IMG/VR virus record: IMGVR_UViG_3300025131_000385
Location: 1-25,350 of that record
Strand: one strand, 5' to 3'
DNA length: 25,350 nucleotides
Source of the DNA: a virus
Under the pieces are notes generated by a model. It searched no databases. It was not told the DNA's origin and worked only from the letters and a program-made list of their open reading frames with translations. Below, piece after piece: positions 24,190 through 25,350 of the stretch. Position 1 is the first letter of the stretch. Every line of letters begins with the position of its first letter. The position numbers and the translations under genes are program-made.

Positions 24190-24903
24190 TTATAAAGAAC
24201 CAGTATTTATTAAATTGTCTATGTGACCTTTAGTAAGAATTTCTTCTTGTATTTTAGGGTATATTTTACGAAATACATTAGAGATTTGAGTAATTTTAGA
24301 TGTTTTTACATCCGTCATTTCACGAATCATTATATATAAGGCTTTTTTATTAAAATTATCAATGTTATTTTTATTTCTACATAAGTATAATATTGATTCA
24401 GCAACATTCTTATCGTGTTGCTTTGGAAATAACTCATTTAAATTATTTTCAAAATAAGTAAGTGTTTTTTTAAATATATCAATAGATGGTGATTTTTCTA
24501 TTTCATTATCGTCTACACCATGGTCATACAAAGTATCAATGTTATCATGAATTTTAAGTTTTTTATAATTTGCATTATTATTTAGTATTAAATAATTCTT
24601 AGCCACTACGCTAAAATAACTAAATGCCTTTGAACCTTTAGTCTCATCAAACTTATGCATATTAATAACTAAATTCGATACTACTTCTTCTTGTAAATCC
24701 CTAAATCCATAATCAAAATAACTAAACTTAAAAGTGTTAATTATATTTTCTGCTAACTTTAAGAAAGCAGTATGAATTTCCTCTGTGTATATTTTATGCC
24801 TGAATGGTATATCATCTGAATGATTATACTTTATAATGGCATCATGTACGGGTGTGCCGAAATATATCTTGCTCTTCTTTTTTCTTTTTTTCTTTATCAC
24901 CAT
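24190..24903 (-). CDS. gp55: late-transcription sigma factor, gp55-like
   Basis: I start at ATG 24903-24901 (MVIKKKRKKKSKIYFGTPVH; 237 residues), which has GAGG six bases upstream; the frame is also open to a TTG at 24921. After a Lys-rich leader, residues ~64-105 contain YFDYGFRDLQEEVVSNLVIN, then MHKFDETKGSKAFSYFSVVA and KNYLI. This is the sigma region-2-like 'kyd..kG.afsYf..iaknyl' signature seen in gp55 of T4-like phages and distantly in sigma-70. The C-terminal half (MTDVKTSKITQISNVFRKIY) resembles a helix-turn-helix-type region. T4 gp55 is 185 residues. It directs host RNA polymerase to late promoters, together with the sliding clamp and gp33. Position ahead of the structural genes fits that role. 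Confidence 0.8.
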   Translation of the reverse strand: MVIKKKRKKKSKIYFGTPVHDAIIKYNHSDDIPFRHKIYTEEIHTAFLKLAENIINTFKFSYFDYGFRDLQEEVVSNLVINMHKFDETKGSKAFSYFSVVAKNYLILNNNANYKKLKIHDNIDTLYDHGVDDNEIEKSPSIDIFKKTLTYFENNLNELFPKQHDKNVAESILYLCRNKNNIDNFNKKALYIMIREMTDVKTSKITQISNVFRKIYPKIQEEILTKGHIDNLINTGSL

Positions 24904-25165
24904 CTTCAACCTCGGTTTCAAATAACTCTTCTAATTGATTGCTAAGTTGTTTTATCCCGTCAAAGAAAAAACCAACTTCATCATCGGCTTCGAAATGTCC
25001 TTTATCGTCTATTAGTTTAAGTTGATGTTTTATATTTTCTATAGTATTGCTTATGTTTAGTATTATGGCTTCGTAATTATTAATTCGTTTTAATGCGTAA
25101 AAAGTTATCACACCCGAAATGGATGCAATAATTCCAAATGAAATGGTTATTATGTAATGTAACAA
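24842..25165 (-). CDS. 107-aa membrane-anchored coiled-coil protein (TTG start)
   Basis: The frame opens with TTG at 25165-25163, directly after the TAA of the 44-aa gene (TAATTG), with AGAAGAG just upstream; there is no in-frame ATG. Residues ~3-26 (YIITISFGIIASISGVITFY) form one membrane helix. Residues ~27-52 form a helical or coiled-coil segment, and the C-terminus is charged, with DDEVGFFFDGIKQLSNQLEE and a KEKKKKEE run. The last ~60 bases overlap the start of gp55. No family recognised. The topology suggests an inner-membrane protein with a cytoplasmic helical tail. Translational coupling from the gene before it is likely because of the non-ATG start. Confidence 0.5.
   Translation of the reverse strand: MLHYIITISFGIIASISGVITFYALKRINNYEAIILNISNTIENIKHQLKLIDDKGHFEADDEVGFFFDGIKQLSNQLEELFETEVEDGDKEKKKKEEQDIFRHTRT
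24910..24913 (-). promoter_or_regulatory. ribosome binding site choosing ATG 24903 for gp55
   Basis: GAGG lies six bases upstream of ATG 24903-24901, inside the end of the 107-aa gene. It favours this start over the TTG at 24921. Confidence 0.5.
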
Positions 25166-25300
25166 TTAAGACTCTTCTATTATTTTTATTTCTTCTTCGA
25201 CTTTCTCTATCACTTCAGTAAGGTAAGTAAAATCTTTATCTTCTTCAATTATTAATAATAAATCTCGCACTTCTTGTAGAAATGCTAAAAATTCATCCAT
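25166..25300 (-). CDS. 44-aa acidic helical peptide
   Basis: ATG 25300-25298 overlaps the stop of the preceding gene by one base (TAATG). The frame runs to TAA 25168-25166 and encodes MDEFLAFLQEVRDLLLIIEE, a short DKDFTYLTEV stretch and a second Glu/Ile-rich helix. Predicted to be two amphipathic helices, very acidic, with no known motif. The tight junctions with both neighbours support it as a gene. It is too short for functional inference. Confidence 0.5.
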   Translation of the reverse strand: MDEFLAFLQEVRDLLLIIEEDKDFTYLTEVIEKVEEEIKIIEES

Positions 25301-25350
25301 TAAGATTCTCCAACTATTTGATTCATTAATTCTCTAGCGTCTTCATCATC
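25300..25350 (-). CDS. C-terminal end of an upstream gene (partial)
   Basis: The last 16 codons of a frame entering from the right edge encode DDEDARELMNQIVGES and stop at TAA 25302-25300, overlapping the next ATG. Acidic and helical; nothing more can be said from this fragment. Confidence 0.45.
   Translation of the reverse strand, partial: DDEDARELMNQIVGES

Overview
The window is a dense, AT-rich stretch of a contractile-tailed (myovirus-type) phage genome. It covers most of a T4-like baseplate and late structural region. All 23 genes I can support read on the minus strand, so transcription runs from the right end (base 25350) to the left end (base 1). Three proteins anchor the identification: a gp55-type late sigma factor (24190-24903), a gp25-type sheath-initiator protein (21223-21660) and a gp6/Baseplate_J-type wedge protein (19264-21219). 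Low G+C, tiny gaps, TAATG stop/start overlaps and the families seen (a small protein opening MGILDNDTV, an opening MKLSIFKKMIREVIREE, GCTD...DDGSC repeats) fit an uncultured marine T4-like phage. The host cannot be fixed from sequence. The GCTD repeats are typical of marine Bacteroidota, but strong GGAG/GAGG ribosome binding sites before most genes argue against a typical Bacteroidota translation system.

Layout in transcription order. (1) 25350-23762: the end of one gene, a 44-aa acidic peptide, a membrane-anchored coiled-coil protein starting at TTG, the late sigma factor and a 130-aa acidic helical protein. (2) 23762-21223: a gp5/gpV-like spike or hub protein without a lysozyme domain, two small hypothetical proteins and gp25. 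(3) 21219-19264: gp6. (4) 19264-11459: about 7.8 kb of large, adhesin-like proteins: a DNRLRE-type protein, a GCTD tandem-repeat protein, a LamG-like protein and a 1439-aa mosaic with PKD-like, GCTD-like, InlB-like and FNIII-like segments. (5) 11453-3149: a 226-aa protein, a 967-aa beta-propeller plus PKD-like protein, and a 1573-aa protein with a tail-protein-I (gpI/gp7-like) core and a LamG-like insertion. (6) 3071-499: a 221-aa virion-type protein and two paralogous fibre-like proteins sharing a C-terminal YITEVGLYD module. (7) 466-1: a signal-peptide lysine-rich 64-aa protein followed by two very small membrane proteins, the last one cut by the window edge.

Inferred logic: the sigma factor switches on late transcription; gp25, gp6 and the gpI/gp7-like protein form the conserved baseplate wedge; the large proteins between them decorate the baseplate with carbohydrate- or protein-binding folds, probably for host attachment. 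The only three intergenic gaps longer than 30 bases each contain the element TATATTTAT(T/A) just upstream of the next gene, which makes them candidate promoter sites. No tRNA, rRNA, CRISPR, insertion sequence or integrase was seen, and no gene-free stretch exceeds 80 bases.
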